Counted from the first letter of the stretch, positions 45,460 to 54,563 are shown. The stretch is DNA of 64,000 nucleotides from Actinoplanes oryzae (GCF_030757795.1 NZ_JAUQWH010000003.1:1-64000); one strand, 5' to 3'. Numbers and translations are program-made. The notes: generated by a model from the letters alone, not told the origin.

Positions 45460-47006
45460 CGCCGGCTCCCGTACACGGTGGAGTGCCGCAGGACCGGAAA
45501 GGCGGGCCGCAGCACCGGGGCGACGCTCGTGATCGGCGCGGGCCCGGGTGCCGGCGGCAGCGGGGTCGCCAGCCCCTCGTAGACGTTGCGGTACATCTGC
45601 AGCGACTGGCTCAGCGTGAAGTGCTCGAGCACCCGGGCGCGCGCGGCGAAGCCCAGCCGCAGCCGCAGCTCGTCGTCGCGCAGCAGCTTGAGGCACGCCT
45701 CGGCGACCGCGACGTGATCGCGCGGGGCCACGACGATGCCGGTGTCCCCGACCGCCTCGGCCACGCCGCCGACGTTGGTGCAGACCGTCGGGCGCCCGCA
45801 GGCCATGGCCTCCACCACGGTGTACGGGAACCCCTCCGAGATGCTCGTGAGCGCCACGACGCTGCCGGCGTGGTAGGCGTCGACCGCGTTGGCGACCCGG
45901 CCCTCGAGCACCGCCGCGCCGGTCAGCCCGAGCTCGGCGACGAGCCGCTCGCAGGACTCGTGGTAAATCCGGTTCACCGCCGGCGTACCCCCGAAGATCC
46001 GCAGCCGGGCCGCGGGCATCCGCTCGCGGACGATCGCGAAGGCCCGGATGAGGGTGTGCAGGTCCTTGAGCGGGTCGATCCGGCCCATGAACGAGATCGT
46101 CGGCACCGCGGGCTCCGAGGTCGCGGCCGGGAACTCGGCCGGCTCGACGCCGTTGTACATGGTCCACATCCGGTCCGCGTCGGCGCCGTTCTGCAGCTGC
46201 CAGCGGCGGTTGTACGCCGAGTGCGGCGCCAGCACGTCGCTGATCAGATAGGCGGCGCCGGCCAGCGACCGGAAGAAGCTCAGCGCCAGCACCCGCACGG
46301 CGTGCGAGGCGTCCTCGGCCAGATAGGCGATGTAGCGCTCGCGCAGGTAGATGCCGTGCTCGCTCAGCACCAGCGGGGTGTCGTGCGCCCACTTCGCGGC
46401 CATCCCGACCAGTGTGGACAGGCCGTTCATCGAGGCGTGCACGACGTCGGCGCGGACGGGCGGGGCGCTGAGCGGGCGCAGCATGTGCTCGATGAGCCAC
46501 GCCGCCTGGATCGCGTCGGCCACGGTCGGCGCCGGGCCGTTCTCGTCGACGCGCAGCTGCCGCCACGCGTCCAGGGTCATGGTGAGCGCGTCGTTGGAGA
46601 CCAGCGCTGCGCTGAGGTCGCCACCGTCGGCGGCGTACTCGTACAGGCCGCGCAGGGCGAGCAGGAACAGGCTGCGGCTGACGTTGCCCTGCACCGGGTC
46701 GGTGCTGTCGATCGGCGTGACCAGGGCGCGCAGGAACACCTCGTACGACTCGGTGAAGGCGGCCCCCGGCCGGTAGCCGGTCCGCGCGGGGCGGTGGCCC
46801 GGTGGCCGGCCGCCCCACAACGGGATCGAGCGCACCCGGTCGAGGTTCGCCGGGGGGACGAAGACAGGTTGCTCGCTGCCGTCGACGGTCAGGGCGACGA
46901 CCTCCCAGCGGTACTCCGGGATGCCCCGGATGAGCTGCTCGCACCAGACGCTCACCCCACCCATCGCGTACGGGTAGGTCCCCTCCGACACCAGCGCGAT
47001 CCGCAC
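45456..47006 (-). CDS. PelF-like GT4 glycosyltransferase
   Basis: The GTG start gives MRIALVSEGTYPYAMGGVSVWCEQLIRG: this opening with GGVSVW is the signature of PelF, the Pel polymerase glycosyltransferase (DUF3492 plus GT4). The C-terminal half has the GT4 site VPTISFMGRIDPLKDLHTLI, and SISEGFPYTVVEAMACGRPT with the catalytic EX7E pattern. It is cytoplasmic and uses a nucleotide sugar. The N-terminal ~190 residues form the extra DUF3492 domain. It lies 93 bp downstream of the deacetylase gene, and its stop overlaps the membrane-protein start. Confidence 0.92.
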   Translation of the reverse strand: MRIALVSEGTYPYAMGGVSVWCEQLIRGIPEYRWEVVALTVDGSEQPVFVPPANLDRVRSIPLWGGRPPGHRPARTGYRPGAAFTESYEVFLRALVTPIDSTDPVQGNVSRSLFLLALRGLYEYAADGGDLSAALVSNDALTMTLDAWRQLRVDENGPAPTVADAIQAAWLIEHMLRPLSAPPVRADVVHASMNGLSTLVGMAAKWAHDTPLVLSEHGIYLRERYIAYLAEDASHAVRVLALSFFRSLAGAAYLISDVLAPHSAYNRRWQLQNGADADRMWTMYNGVEPAEFPAATSEPAVPTISFMGRIDPLKDLHTLIRAFAIVRERMPAARLRIFGGTPAVNRIYHESCERLVAELGLTGAAVLEGRVANAVDAYHAGSVVALTSISEGFPYTVVEAMACGRPTVCTNVGGVAEAVGDTGIVVAPRDHVAVAEACLKLLRDDELRLRLGFAARARVLEHFTLSQSLQMYRNVYEGLATPLPPAPGPAPITSVAPVLRPAFPVLRHSTVYGSRR

Positions 47007-47099
47007 CTGTTCCCCGCCTCCCCGGCGTGCTGCCTTTCCTGCGGTTAGGTCCTGCTCAGTCGCGTCCTTGCTCGGTCGCGGCTTTTTTCCGGGTCTTTC

Positions 47100-49280
47100 T
47101 CAGAGGCGTGGTGCGGCGGTCACCGTGACGGCCGTGTTCGCCGTCAGCGTCACCGGGGCGGTGCGGTCGGTGCCGTACGTGGTGCTCGCCGCGGTGTTCA
47201 CGCCGCTCAGCTGGACCGTGCCGGCCAGCGGCGAGGTGACCGTGACCGTGCCCGCCGAGCGGTCGTAGACCGGGTCCACGCCGGCGGCCCGCTGCGCGAA
47301 GTGCGCGTTGCGCAGCGTCGTGTACGCCCCCAGCGCCGGCCAGTCCACGTTCAGCAGAGGCGTCGAGTAGTACGACGCGTACTTGCCGACGACCGCCTCC
47401 ACCCAGTCCATGACAAGCGACTTGCCGCTCGCGTAGTCACGCACGTTGGCGATGTGGAACGTGTGCGCGGCGATGCTGCCCGACGCGACGTGCTGCAGGG
47501 CGATGGCCGCCTCGAAGTCGACGACCTGCGCGTACGTGCGGTTGGCCGGGAAGGTCGGGATGCTGCCGCCGGGACCGTAGACCGAGTTGTACCAGGCGGT
47601 CTCCTCGCCCGGCGTGGTCGTGTGGTAGGCGATGTTGGTCGGCCAGTCGGGCACCACGGACACCGCGGCGTTGAGCGGGTGCACGATGTTGGTGTTGAAG
47701 TTGGCCGGCACGTGGCTCGGGAACGAGAAGTTGCCGTGCAGGTACTTGATGCCGAGGTTCTGCGCGGCGGTCAGCAGGTTGACGTTCGACGCGCCGAGGC
47801 CGTGGTCGACCGGCGGCGACGTGTCGTCGTCCGGGTTGTCGTTCCAGACGCCGAGCCCCGAGTACTCGGGCGTCTTGAGCACGTTCGCGGGCACGGTCAG
47901 CCCGATCGCCGACGCGGCCGTGAAGTTGCTGCTGATCTCGTTGAAGGTGGTGGTGTAGTCGGTGGTGGTCAGCTCCGGATGGGTCAGCGTGTGGTTGATC
48001 CACCGGAAGTCGTTGCGCAGGCACCGGCTCGTCGACGTCAGCTGGGCGACGCCGCCGTTGGGGCTGCACGTGGTGGTCGAGTTCGGCTGGATGTCGCCGC
48101 CGTTGTAGGCCAGGTTCAGCTTGAACGCGGCGGCGAGCGGCTGGGCCGTACGCAGGGCCGCCTGCCTGTTCTTCAGCGCCACCGCATCGTGCGCGGACAC
48201 CTGGAAGCCGGGGTCGGACTCGATGTGCCCGTCCTCGAAGTAGTGGTCCGCGCTGTTGAACCAGTCGTCCACGTCGACGTGCAACCAGTGCCGCTGCTCG
48301 CCGAGGAACATGCCCTTGGTCGCCCACCGGACCAGCCCGTAGACGACGAGGTCCGACTGCAGCAGATTGACGTTGTTGCTGAAGGTCAGCGCGAGCCGCT
48401 CCCGGCCGTCGGTGCTCGTGGTGCGCACTCCGAGCACGTCGGAGCCCGCGGTCATCGTCGAGGTGGCGCTGCAGCCGGGCGCGATCGAGGTGCGATAGAC
48501 GTACGACTGCACCACCGGGATCGTCGCGGTCGCCTTGAGATAGTCGAAGACGCCCGCGCCGGTGCCGGTCAGCGCGACGTTGAGCGGCGTGTCGCCGACC
48601 GCGGTCTCGCTGACGGTCCGCAGGCAGTAGTCCTCGGGGTAGGTGCCGTAGCTGGTGTAGAGCGCGGCCTGGCGCACCCCGTAGTCGCGCTCGTAGGTCC
48701 ACAGCGTGTTCCACTCGACGCCGTCGAGGCCGCTGATGAAGCTGCCGCCGGACGAGTAGACGAGCATGCTGCTGGTCAGCAGGATCGCGTTGTACCTGCC
48801 GACGCCGTCGGCGCGCACCAGCGTGCTCGCGGTCAGCGCGGTGTCCGCGGAGTAGAGCACGTCGTAGGCGGCGCCGACCCGGTTGAGCGTGGTGGTCAGC
48901 GTCGGCACGCCCCAGTCGGCGGTGTCGGTGGCGATGACCAGCGACCGCAGCGCGACCCGGTCGGTGGGGCCGGCGAGGGCCTTGGCCTGCGCCTTGACGG
49001 CGACCCTCCCGGTGCGTACGGGCAGGGGGGCCGCCGGCTTCACCCGCGCGGGCGCGGCCTGGCCCCGGATCGGAGCGTTGTCCTGCGCCGCGCCTCTGTC
49101 CTGCGCGGCACCTCTGTCCTGCGCGGCACCTCTAGCCTGCGCGGCACTTCTGTCTTGCGCGGCACTTTTATCTTGCGCGGCACCGGCCGAGGCGGGTGCC
49201 GCAGCGACGAGCACGCCGGCACAGAGCGCGGCGACGATCGTACGAAGTCTTCGGCGTGGGACGACACGGACGGTGGCCAT
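47100..49280 (-). CDS. Secreted Agd3/CE18-like polysaccharide deacetylase
   Basis: I start at ATG 49280, after GGAGG. The 726-residue protein has a signal peptide (VVPRRRLRTIVAALCAGVLV), an Ala-Ala-Gln-Asp repeat tail, then a large beta-rich region with the metal site WLHVDVDDWFNSADHY (two Asp) and RWINHTLTHPELT (HxxxH). These are the Asp and His metal ligands of Agd3, the fungal galactosaminogalactan deacetylase of family CE18. It likely deacetylates the extracellular polymer. A C-terminal beta-sandwich (GTVTVTSPLAGTVQLSGV) may bind polysaccharide. It is the first gene of the operon. Confidence 0.88.
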   Translation of the reverse strand: MATVRVVPRRRLRTIVAALCAGVLVAAAPASAGAAQDKSAAQDRSAAQARGAAQDRGAAQDRGAAQDNAPIRGQAAPARVKPAAPLPVRTGRVAVKAQAKALAGPTDRVALRSLVIATDTADWGVPTLTTTLNRVGAAYDVLYSADTALTASTLVRADGVGRYNAILLTSSMLVYSSGGSFISGLDGVEWNTLWTYERDYGVRQAALYTSYGTYPEDYCLRTVSETAVGDTPLNVALTGTGAGVFDYLKATATIPVVQSYVYRTSIAPGCSATSTMTAGSDVLGVRTTSTDGRERLALTFSNNVNLLQSDLVVYGLVRWATKGMFLGEQRHWLHVDVDDWFNSADHYFEDGHIESDPGFQVSAHDAVALKNRQAALRTAQPLAAAFKLNLAYNGGDIQPNSTTTCSPNGGVAQLTSTSRCLRNDFRWINHTLTHPELTTTDYTTTFNEISSNFTAASAIGLTVPANVLKTPEYSGLGVWNDNPDDDTSPPVDHGLGASNVNLLTAAQNLGIKYLHGNFSFPSHVPANFNTNIVHPLNAAVSVVPDWPTNIAYHTTTPGEETAWYNSVYGPGGSIPTFPANRTYAQVVDFEAAIALQHVASGSIAAHTFHIANVRDYASGKSLVMDWVEAVVGKYASYYSTPLLNVDWPALGAYTTLRNAHFAQRAAGVDPVYDRSAGTVTVTSPLAGTVQLSGVNTAASTTYGTDRTAPVTLTANTAVTVTAAPRL
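49080..49183 (-). repeat. 18-bp tandem repeat in the deacetylase N-terminus
   Basis: Six degenerate 18-bp units (CTGCGCGGCACCTCTGTC and variants) encode AAQDRG/AAQDKS repeats just after the signal peptide. The two copies nearest the signal peptide are more AT-rich. Confidence 0.75.
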
Positions 49281-49792
49281 CGAGCACCTCCACGGTGAGA
49301 TTTCGATGGAACCCCGGAACGGCACCATTTCGAGGTGGTCATCCGGAGCGTGGCCGACGGCGATTCTAGGCAGAATTCAATGATCGCCTTCAGCTCCGAA
49401 CAACCGTCCGCAGACTGACCCATGGACCACTTGACTGGCCCTGTCGCCGGTGATAGCCGCCCGCCGTCACACATGATCGAAAGAACCTGACAAGCAATTC
49501 CAGGGAATCGCACATAATGCGCCGTTAATACAACGCCGGGGCCGGACGATCTCCCCCAGCGGTCATCCTGTCCACATTGGCCCGAGTAACGACCGAAGCG
49601 CACGGTCCGCGAGGATCCCCCAAGCATGCCCGAACGGGCGCCTCCCGCGCACGCCACGCTGTCGGATCAACACCCGTTGTGCATCCACTCCCATGAATTC
49701 CCGCCAGGGGGTCATCATGGAATTCCCCGTGAAATCCCCCTGCCTCCACCCCCGTCTATTCATCACAATGTCGATGTCTGACCTTTACGTGA
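49281..49792. other. Intergenic region upstream of the polysaccharide operon
   Basis: This 512-bp stretch is the largest gap of the window and has a lower GC content than its surroundings. Reading toward the deacetylase gene the only clear element is its GGAGG ribosome binding site at about 49290; an inverted repeat ATTCT-AGGC-AGAAT lies at 49363-49376, about 85 bp upstream of the start. No gene is convincing. The operon promoter must lie here, but I cannot place a -35/-10 pair with confidence. Confidence 0.55.
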
Positions 49793-50539
49793 TCAATAGG
49801 CGAGCACGGCCCCCGCGTCACTCACCGCAACGGAATGGGTGGCCCATCCGCCCCGGGTGCGCGCGTGCAGCAGAAAACTCGACGGCTCGAGCACATATCC
49901 CGGCGGCCCGGCATCATGCATCCGCAGCGCCGTCTGCCGGTACGCCGCCGGCGCGATCGCCACGACCGTCCCCGCGAAGGGAACCACCACCGTCCGGTGC
50001 ACGTGCCCGGCCAGCACCCGCGCCACGTTGCCCCGGCGGGCGACGATCCGCGCGAGCGCGTCGGCGTCGGCCAGGTTCATGCCGTCCAGAAACGGGATGC
50101 CCACCTCGACCGGCGGATGGTGCAGGCACACGAAGGCGGGCACATCCGGCCGCCGACCCAGCACCTCGTCGATCCAGTCGAGCTGCTCCGCGCCCAGCCG
50201 CCCCTCGGCCCGTCCCGCGATCACCGAGTCGGCGACGACGATCGTCGCGCCGGGATAGTCGACGACATAGCGCGACTCGCCGAGCTCCTCGGCGAAGCGC
50301 TCGCCATCGTGGTTGCCCGCCACCGCGTGGACCGGGATCGGGCAGTGCCGCAGGACGTCGCGCAGGAGGGCGTACTCGCCGGGCTCGGCGGACTCGACCA
50401 GGTCGCCGGTGATGACGACGCAGTCGGGCCGCGGCTCCAGCGCGAGAAGCCGGGCGAACGCACGGTGCAGCGCGGCGGCCGGGGCTGCGCCCAGCGGGCC
50501 GGCGAGAAGGTGGGGGTCACTCAGGTGCGCGATCAGCAT
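49793..50539 (-). CDS. Calcineurin-like metallophosphoesterase (CpdA type)
   Basis: I use ATG 50539 (MLIAHLSDPHLLAGPLG); a GTG 9 bases upstream is possible. The metal motifs are in order: LSDPH, VITGDLVES, AVAGNHDGE, LHHPPVE, AGHVHR. This is the metallophosphoesterase fold of CpdA and related cyclic nucleotide phosphodiesterases; the true substrate may be a cyclic nucleotide or another phosphoester. The mature protein is cytoplasmic, 248 residues. Confidence 0.93.
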   Translation of the reverse strand: MLIAHLSDPHLLAGPLGAAPAAALHRAFARLLALEPRPDCVVITGDLVESAEPGEYALLRDVLRHCPIPVHAVAGNHDGERFAEELGESRYVVDYPGATIVVADSVIAGRAEGRLGAEQLDWIDEVLGRRPDVPAFVCLHHPPVEVGIPFLDGMNLADADALARIVARRGNVARVLAGHVHRTVVVPFAGTVVAIAPAAYRQTALRMHDAGPPGYVLEPSSFLLHARTRGGWATHSVAVSDAGAVLAY

Positions 50540-50659
50540 GCCCCGCACGCTAGGCAGCCGCGGCCGCGCCCGCTGCCCGGCAGGACGCGGTTTCGCCCGG
50601 CGCGGATTCCGCGCCGGGCGAAACGGAGTTCCGGGCTCACCGCGCGCCCCGGGCGACGG

Positions 50660-50983
50660 CTACTCGGTCGGCGGGTCGGCGAGGGGCCAGCCGCCGGCGG
50701 CGAGGTGGGCGGATACGCGGACGATGTCCTCCGGGCTCGCGTCCTGCAGCACCGACGAGCTGATCATCGCCTCGATGTCGGCGGGCGTGATGGGGTCGTC
50801 GCCCTCGGCCGCGTGCTGCTGCTCGGCGAGGGAGATGGCGATCTTGCGTACCTCGTCCTCGGTCAGCTTGCGCCGCAGGACGCCGAGCAGGGCGACGTAG
50901 TCCCGCTTCGGCACGCCGGCCGGATAACCGGCCCGCAGCCATTCCATCGCGCGGGTCAGGAAGCTGGAGCGCAGCTCGGACAT
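50660..50983 (-). CDS. DUF3349 family protein
   Basis: The 107-residue product begins RSSFLTRAMEWLRAGYPAGV, contains DYVALLGVLRRKLTEDEVRK and DITPADIEAMISS-type motifs (ITPADIEAMI), and is the DUF3349 family, represented by Rv0543c in Mycobacterium tuberculosis. The adjacent membrane protein and pit genes repeat the Rv0543c-Rv0544c-Rv0545c order. Function is unknown; it likely acts with the phosphate transporter. Confidence 0.9.
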   Translation of the reverse strand: MSELRSSFLTRAMEWLRAGYPAGVPKRDYVALLGVLRRKLTEDEVRKIAISLAEQQHAAEGDDPITPADIEAMISSSVLQDASPEDIVRVSAHLAAGGWPLADPPTE

Positions 50984-50993
50984 GGCCGTCGCC

Positions 50994-51293
50994 TCACTTG
51001 TCCACGATCGTCGGGAACACGTGCTCGAAGCTCAGCGCCTTGCCCAGGCCGCTGGCCACGATGAACGTGATGCCCAGCAGCACGCCGAGCAACACCACCG
51101 CGAACAGCACCCAGCCGAGCACCTTGCCGGCCGCGTGCGGGGCCGCGGTCGTGTCCGCCTGGGCGGCGCCACCGTCGCCCCAGGCGAGCGTACGGATGCC
51201 GAGGGCGAACAGGGCCGGCAGGCCGGCGCCGAGCACGAGGCCCGCGGCGAGCACCTTCCAGGCGCCTTCCAGTGCGAATCCCAGGTTGTGCAT
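50994..51293 (-). CDS. Small membrane protein of the pit locus
   Basis: The 99-residue protein has two membrane segments (AWKVLAAGLVLGAGLPALFA and VLGWVLFAVVLLGVLLGITF) separated by a short Ala/Asp-rich loop. It lies between pit and the DUF3349 gene, in the position of Rv0544c in mycobacteria. It has no recognised domain and is probably an accessory to the transporter. Confidence 0.88.
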   Translation of the reverse strand: MHNLGFALEGAWKVLAAGLVLGAGLPALFALGIRTLAWGDGGAAQADTTAAPHAAGKVLGWVLFAVVLLGVLLGITFIVASGLGKALSFEHVFPTIVDK

Positions 51294-51306
51294 GACGGTC
51301 CGCCTC

Positions 51307-52533
51307 TCAGTGCGCCGACTCGGCGGGCACGCGCTCGGCCCCGGGCCGGGCGCCTTCCCACTCGTCGTTGACGTTGGTGTGGTCGACCGGGGTGCGGCGC
51401 GAGCGCAGGTACATGAACGTGGCCGCCGCCAGCAGGATCACGAACACGGCGAGCGAGCCGGCCAGGCCGTCGCCCAGCCCGTGCCCGATCCACCACATGA
51501 GCGCGCCGACGACCGCGGCGGCGGGCAGCGTGATCAGCCAGGCGGCGACCATGCGGCCGGCGACCCGCCAGCGGACCTGCGCGCCCGGCTTGCCGACGCC
51601 GGAGCCGAGGATCGAGCCGGTGGCGACGTGCGTCGTGGACAGCGCGAAGCCGAGGTGGCTCGAGGCGAGGATCACCGCGGCGGAGGCCGACTCGGCCGCC
51701 AGACCCTGCGGCGGGGCGATCTCCACCAGACCCTTGCCCAGCGTACGGATGATGCGCCACCCGCCCAGGTAGGTCCCCAGCGCGATGGCGAGCGCACACG
51801 CCGCCTTGACCCAGAACGGGATGCTCCCCGTGTCGTCCCAGTCGCCGGCCGCGATCAGCGCGAGGGTGATGACGCCCATCGTCTTCTGCGCGTCGTTGGT
51901 GCCGTGCGCCAGCGAGACCAGCGAGGCGCTGCCGATCTGCCCCCACCGGAACCCGTTGTCGGTGAACCGGGCCGCGACCCCGACCGTGATCCGGTAGATC
52001 AGCCACGTGCCCACGGCCGCGACCACCCCGGCGATGACCGGCGACATGATCGCGGGCAGGATCACCTTGCCGATGACCCCGTCGAGCTTGCTGCCGTCGC
52101 CGTTCCAGTTGACCCCGGCCCAGCCGAGCCCGGCGATGGTGGCGCCGATGAGCCCGCCGAAGAGCGCGTGCGACGAGCTGGAGGGCAGCCCGAGCAGCCA
52201 GGTCAGCAGGTTCCAGATGATCCCCCCGACCAGCCCGGCCAGCACGATGAGCAGCAGCGCCGTCCCACCGTCGGCGAGCAGCTCCGCCTTGGGCGCGCCG
52301 CTCTTGTCCTGGATCTTGACCACGGCGTTCGAGACGGTGAGCGCCACCTCCACGGAGAGGAAGGCGCCGACGAGATTGAGGATGCCGGAAAGGGCGACGG
52401 CGACCTTCGGCCTGAGCGCCTTGGTCGCGATGGACGTGGCCATCGCGTTGGCGGTGTCGTGGAACCCGTTCGTGAAGTCGAACCCGAGGGCTGTGACCAC
52501 CACGAGGGCGAGAATCACAGAAGTCTCTGTCAC
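51307..52533 (-). CDS. pit: Pit-type inorganic phosphate transporter
   Basis: The GTG at 52533 has GGGGGAG upstream and gives a standard start, MTETSVILALVVVTALGFDF. The PiT repeats are present: GFHDTANAMATSIATKAL and SLAHGTNDAQKTMGVITLAL, with GDW-type substrate region. At about 408 residues it has twelve membrane segments and takes up phosphate with protons or cations. Frames beginning further upstream are not supported. Confidence 0.95.
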   Translation of the reverse strand: MTETSVILALVVVTALGFDFTNGFHDTANAMATSIATKALRPKVAVALSGILNLVGAFLSVEVALTVSNAVVKIQDKSGAPKAELLADGGTALLLIVLAGLVGGIIWNLLTWLLGLPSSSSHALFGGLIGATIAGLGWAGVNWNGDGSKLDGVIGKVILPAIMSPVIAGVVAAVGTWLIYRITVGVAARFTDNGFRWGQIGSASLVSLAHGTNDAQKTMGVITLALIAAGDWDDTGSIPFWVKAACALAIALGTYLGGWRIIRTLGKGLVEIAPPQGLAAESASAAVILASSHLGFALSTTHVATGSILGSGVGKPGAQVRWRVAGRMVAAWLITLPAAAVVGALMWWIGHGLGDGLAGSLAVFVILLAAATFMYLRSRRTPVDHTNVNDEWEGARPGAERVPAESAH

Positions 52534-52765
52534 ATGCAGATACTCCCCCGCCGGGCAAGCAGCCAAAAGACACCCGACCAGCGCTTCCATGAATTCCGCT
52601 CGCGTTGAGCCCCACGTAGCGAACATGTCGCCAGACGGTCACCGGCCCCCGCGTTTAGCCACCGGCAGACATGGATAGTCCTCATTGCCCCCGGCCGTCA
52701 CCCATGACCACGATGACCCACCCCCGGCGCGGCGACCACCCTCGCCGCCGCACCGGGCGCCCGGC

Positions 52766-53212
52766 TCAGCGGGCCTCGGCCGGATAGACCCTGTGTTCGG
52801 CGTCCCACCACAGGATGTAGAACACTCCGTCGCGCTTGAAGCCCCAGAGACGCTTCCTGCCGCCGACCCGGAACCGGAAGATCTTCTCGCCGAACCTCTG
52901 CTTGCACTTCAGCGCCTCGATCCGTCGCCGGGCCTCCGGGCACAACGTGTCGACATGCTGCGAGTGATGCTTGCGGTGGCTGCCGCGCTTGGTGCTGAAC
53001 AGCTGACCCGCGATCTCGTCCCAGGTCAGAGCACCGACGTGGCAGAGGAAGCTGAACACTTCCTCCGTCGCGGCGCCCCGCGGCCAGGCCCAGGCTCCGC
53101 GATAGCCGTGATCCGCGTAGCGCAAGGAGAAGGTCAGGCCGTCTTCGCCGACGTCGAATTCCTGCTCGGCGACCGGAGCGTTCTGACGCTGCTTCTTCGT
53201 CTTGTCAGGCAT
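52766..53212 (-). CDS. Putative toxin paired with the Panacea antitoxin
   Basis: The ATG at 53212 follows a GAGTGG; a GTG at 53221 would sit right after the PanA stop. The ~148-residue product has a Lys-rich N-terminus (MPDKTKKQRQNAPVAEQEFD), FSLRYADHGYRGAWAWPRG, and a C-terminal half of basic strands (IFRFRVGGRKRLWGFKRDGV, FYILWWDAEHRVYP). The last motif recurs in small proteins next to antitoxin-like genes, so I call it a toxin of unknown enzymatic class. It immediately follows the PanA gene; the pair is translated as one unit. Confidence 0.65.
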   Translation of the reverse strand: MPDKTKKQRQNAPVAEQEFDVGEDGLTFSLRYADHGYRGAWAWPRGAATEEVFSFLCHVGALTWDEIAGQLFSTKRGSHRKHHSQHVDTLCPEARRRIEALKCKQRFGEKIFRFRVGGRKRLWGFKRDGVFYILWWDAEHRVYPAEAR

Positions 53213-53221
53213 GGCGACCAC

Positions 53222-53722
53222 TCACGCCCGCACCGTCAGTGTGCCCTCGCCGCCCCAGCGCAACTCCGCGATGGGGACAGCGGCGGCGTTGGTGGCGAGC
53301 GAGCTGTAGTACTTGTACAGAGCGGCCGGCGTGATGGGGTTGCTGGACAGCTCCACGGGGCCCAGCCCCGCACGGGCCTGCCGATACGGAGGTTCGCGCC
53401 GCACCAGGGCGATGAGCTGCTCGTCGCTGAGGCGGCCGTAGCTGTCGAGCACGCCGTCGACCGACTCCCGCTCGACGTCCGTCAGGGCGCCGGCATCGCC
53501 CCGGGGCCACGCGTCGAGCCGCCACACGTGCTCGGTCAGCGCGAACAGCTCCGGCAGGATCGGCTGCGGCGGCCACGCCTCGATGCGGTCCGGAAAGAGC
53601 GGCTCCTCCTCGTCGACGAGGTGCCAGGCTTGTGCGTAGTAGAGCAGGTTGTGCAGCTGCAGGTCCGGGATGGAGCCGGTGCGCTGCAAGATGTATGCGG
53701 AGAGGTCATGGATCGACGCCAC
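53222..53722 (-). CDS. Panacea (DUF4065/SocA-like) antitoxin
   Basis: The GTG at 53722 follows AAGGG. The 166-residue protein has the Panacea core: LQLHNLLYYAQAWHLVDEEE, PLFPDRIEAWPPQPILPELF, and the helical LTDVERESVDGVLDSYGRLS region, then LSSNPITPAALYKYYSSL. Panacea (PanA) is a hyperpromiscuous antitoxin domain that neutralises unrelated toxins encoded next to it. Here it precedes the toxin gene with no gap. Position first in the operon and short spacing fit a type II system, but regulation by it is only inferred. Confidence 0.8.
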   Translation of the reverse strand: MASIHDLSAYILQRTGSIPDLQLHNLLYYAQAWHLVDEEEPLFPDRIEAWPPQPILPELFALTEHVWRLDAWPRGDAGALTDVERESVDGVLDSYGRLSDEQLIALVRREPPYRQARAGLGPVELSSNPITPAALYKYYSSLATNAAAVPIAELRWGGEGTLTVRA

Positions 53723-53841
53723 AGTATGCCCTTCTAGTCATGCATCAGCTTGTCTTGCGAGTGCTAGTCGCACGCCAACCATGCACCCGAGACTGGCGGT
53801 GCGTCAAGTCCGTTGCGCGGCCCGGCACGTAGGATCGACGG

Positions 53842-54513
53842 GTGGGTCAGGCGAAACTCCGGCAGCCGTTGAGTCGCGACCGGGTCCTGCGGGCCGCCGT
53901 CGCCGTGGCGGACCGGGACGGCATCGAGGCGCTCACCATGCGCCGGCTGGCCGAGGAGGTCGGCGCCGAGGCGATGTCGCTCTACCACCATGTGGCCAAC
54001 AAGCAGCAGATCCTCGACGGCGTCATCGAAGTGGTGCTCGGCGAGGTGAACGAGGCGGTCGGCGCCCTCCGGCTCCCCTCGCGCGGCGCGGCCTGGAAGG
54101 CGGCCGTGCGAGCCCGCGCCCTGACCGCCCGTCAGGTGTTCCTGCGCCACCCGTGGGCCCCGGCCGTGCTGGAGTCGCGGACGACGCCCCTGCCTGCGGT
54201 GCTGATCTACCACGACGGCGTGGCCGGGCTCCTGCGCGACGGCGGGTTCACGTACGACCAGATCCACCACGCGTTGCACGCACTGGGCAGCCGGGCGCTC
54301 GGCTTCACGCAGGAGCTCTTCGATCCGGGTGGCGGGCCGGCCGCCGATCTGGCGCTGCCGCCCGAGGTGGCCGATGCGCTGCCGAACCTCGCCGCCATGC
54401 TCGCCGGCGTCGCGCACGACGAGCCGGCGTCGACCCTGGGCTGGTGCGACGACCAGGCCGAGTTCGAGTTCGGCCTGGACCTGCTGCTGGACGGCCTCGA
54501 CCGGCTGCGCTGA
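53842..54513 (+). CDS. TetR-family regulator of the quinone oxidoreductase gene
   Basis: The 223-residue protein has the TetR DNA-binding domain (SRDRVLRAAVAVADRDGIEA, MRRLAEEVGAEAMSLYHHVA) and a TetR_C helical domain (HALGSRALGFTQELF). The GTG start is at 53842. It lies 92 bp upstream of the oxidoreductase gene on the same strand, with two copies of an operator-like dyad between them; it likely represses that gene. Confidence 0.94.
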   Translation: MGQAKLRQPLSRDRVLRAAVAVADRDGIEALTMRRLAEEVGAEAMSLYHHVANKQQILDGVIEVVLGEVNEAVGALRLPSRGAAWKAAVRARALTARQVFLRHPWAPAVLESRTTPLPAVLIYHDGVAGLLRDGGFTYDQIHHALHALGSRALGFTQELFDPGGGPAADLALPPEVADALPNLAAMLAGVAHDEPASTLGWCDDQAEFEFGLDLLLDGLDRLR

Positions 54514-54563
54514 TCCGGCTCCGGCACGCCCCGGTTTGCCGCTTCTCGCGCGCCCCTTCCCAC

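Noticed and set aside
49525..49766. Two overlapping 67-74 residue minus-strand frames in the large intergenic region
   Set aside because: They lie in different frames over the same DNA, show no coding bias and have no family resemblance.
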